From Acidobacteriota bacterium (GTDB lineage Bacteria; Acidobacteriota; Terriglobia; Acidiferrales; UBA7541), in NCBI GenBank assembly GCA_003225315.1, contig QHZD01000017.1, positions 390,973-454,972 of the forward strand: a stretch of DNA of 64,000 nt. The letters run 5' to 3'. The position numbers and the translations under genes were made by a program. A model generated the notes under the pieces. That model did not search any database. It worked only from the letters and a program-made list of their open reading frames with translations, and was not told the origin of the DNA. Positions 63,000 to 64,000 of this stretch are shown here, one piece after another (the stretch's first letter is position 1; the number at the start of each line of letters is the position of its first letter).

Positions 63000-64000
63000 A
63001 TGACTCCTAAAACGCTCTATCAAAAAATCTGGGACTCCCACGTCGTTCACGAGCAACCCGGCCAGCCCGCCATCATCTATATTGACCGTCACCTCATCCA
63101 CGAAGGCACCTCGCCCCAGGCCTTCGCCGGGCTCCGCGCCGAAGGCCGCAAAGTCCGCCGCCCCGATCTCACCTTTGCCGTGATGGACCATTCGGTTTCT
63201 ACTACTGACCGCACGCTGCCCATCCTCGATAACGACGCGAAACTCCAGTTTGACGCCCTCGAAAAAAACTGCCGCGAATCCGGCGTCCGCCTTTTTGACA
63301 TGAACAGCAAGAATCAGGGCATCGTGCACATCATCGGCCCGGAACTGGGCATCACGCAGCCCGGCCAAACCATTGTTTGCGGCGACAGCCATACTTCCAC
63401 GCACGGCGCGTTCGGCACTCTGGCGTTCGGCATCGGCACCAGCGAAGTCGAGCACGTCCTCGCCACGCAATGTCTTGTGCAGTCGCGCTCAAAGACGCTG
63501 CACATTCTCGTGAATGGAAAGCGCCCCAAAGGCGTCACCGCAAAAGATTTGATTCTCGCCATCATCGGAAAGATCGGCATCGGCGGCGGCAACGGCCACG
63601 TCGCGGAATACGGTGGCGAAGCCATTCGTGCCCTTTCGATGGACGGACGCATGACCGTCTGCAACATGAGCATTGAAGGCGGCGCGCGCGCCGGCATGAT
63701 CGCGCCGGATGAAACCACGTTCGCTTATCTCGAGGGGCGTCCGTTTGTTCCGCGCGGCAAAGCGTTTCAGGAAGCCGTCGAGCGCTGGAGAACACTGCGG
63801 AGCGACGACGGCGCAAAGTTTGATATGACCGTCGAGCTACATGCCGAGCAAATCGCACCGCAAGTTACCTGGGGCACGAACCCGGGCATGGTCACCAGTG
63901 TCACCGCGCGCGTCCCCGACCCACATGATTTCAAGGATCTCAACGATCAAAAGGCCACGGAGAGCGCGCTGAAATACATGGGCCTTAAATCCGGCACGCC
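63000..64000 (+). CDS. leuC: 3-isopropylmalate dehydratase large subunit (partial)
   Basis: The N-terminal 333 residues of LeuC, an aconitase-type [4Fe-4S] enzyme of leucine synthesis; the gene runs past the window edge. [44 protein letters not shown] and the cluster Cys region [15 protein letters not shown] are clear, as is [12 protein letters not shown] and [20 protein letters not shown]-like sequence (here [20 protein letters not shown]). The start ATG at 63000 follows a weak GGAAAC site. leuD probably follows outside the window. Confidence 0.96.
   Translation, partial: MTPKTLYQKIWDSHVVHEQPGQPAIIYIDRHLIHEGTSPQAFAGLRAEGRKVRRPDLTFAVMDHSVSTTDRTLPILDNDAKLQFDALEKNCRESGVRLFDMNSKNQGIVHIIGPELGITQPGQTIVCGDSHTSTHGAFGTLAFGIGTSEVEHVLATQCLVQSRSKTLHILVNGKRPKGVTAKDLILAIIGKIGIGGGNGHVAEYGGEAIRALSMDGRMTVCNMSIEGGARAGMIAPDETTFAYLEGRPFVPRGKAFQEAVERWRTLRSDDGAKFDMTVELHAEQIAPQVTWGTNPGMVTSVTARVPDPHDFKDLNDQKATESALKYMGLKSGT

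Overview
The window looks like chromosomal DNA of an uncultured Acidobacteriota bacterium, probably class Terriglobia. This is an inference from the gene mix (bshC for bacillithiol, M61 peptidase, ECF/FecR-type module, DUF6982-like protein, abundant short palindromic repeats) and moderately high GC, not from a marker-gene tree. No rRNA, tRNA or CRISPR was found. Several genes carry short deletions or one-base shifts, so this could be a metagenome assembly or a lineage with ongoing decay.

Layout: 0.3-10.7 kb (minus strand) holds accA, dnaE, an AT-richer two-gene island (PD-(D/E)XK nuclease plus Nmad2-like protein), a CCA/poly(A) polymerase, xerD and murJ. 10.8-12.4 kb (plus) has a DUF6982-like protein and lpxD. 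12.5-25.9 kb is a long minus-strand run: plsC, M61 peptidase, mpl, ldcA, mgtC, pfkB, mtnP, meaB, acyl-CoA dehydrogenase, a deleted M2 peptidase, ltaE, hemW and an exbD-like gene, with many 1-4 base overlaps. 26.4-38.7 kb (minus) has yjbQ, bshC, a DapA/HOGA aldolase, carB, carA, lepB, rsmE and the hrcA-grpE-dnaJ stress operon behind a strong promoter and a CIRCE-like operator. An aldehyde dehydrogenase follows.

40.4-46.5 kb is an accessory region: a short promoter-terminator unit, an HNH endonuclease gene, a PARIS-like ATPase/TOPRIM pair, an amidohydrolase remnant, a DUF433 gene, and a RAYT transposase embedded in an array of 167-bp units that each carry two REP-type palindromes. The same palindrome has inserted in frame into hemW 20 kb away. 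46.5-53.4 kb has a secreted amidohydrolase, a peptidoglycan-binding protein, an HtrA protease, and an ECF sigma/FecR module with two secreted proteins.

53.5-64 kb has a hicBA pair (hicA frameshifted), then a SAM-II riboswitch with its own promoter and terminator in front of a threonine-synthase-like gene and a MoaD/CysO-like sulfur carrier. This gene pair under SAM control suggests a sulfur-assimilation or homocysteine role, and it is the most interesting lead in the window. Downstream are ogt, def, a Gfo/Idh oxidoreductase, a peroxiredoxin whose peroxidatic Cys codon is TGA (probable selenoprotein), a broken GH78 rhamnosidase, and the start of leuC.
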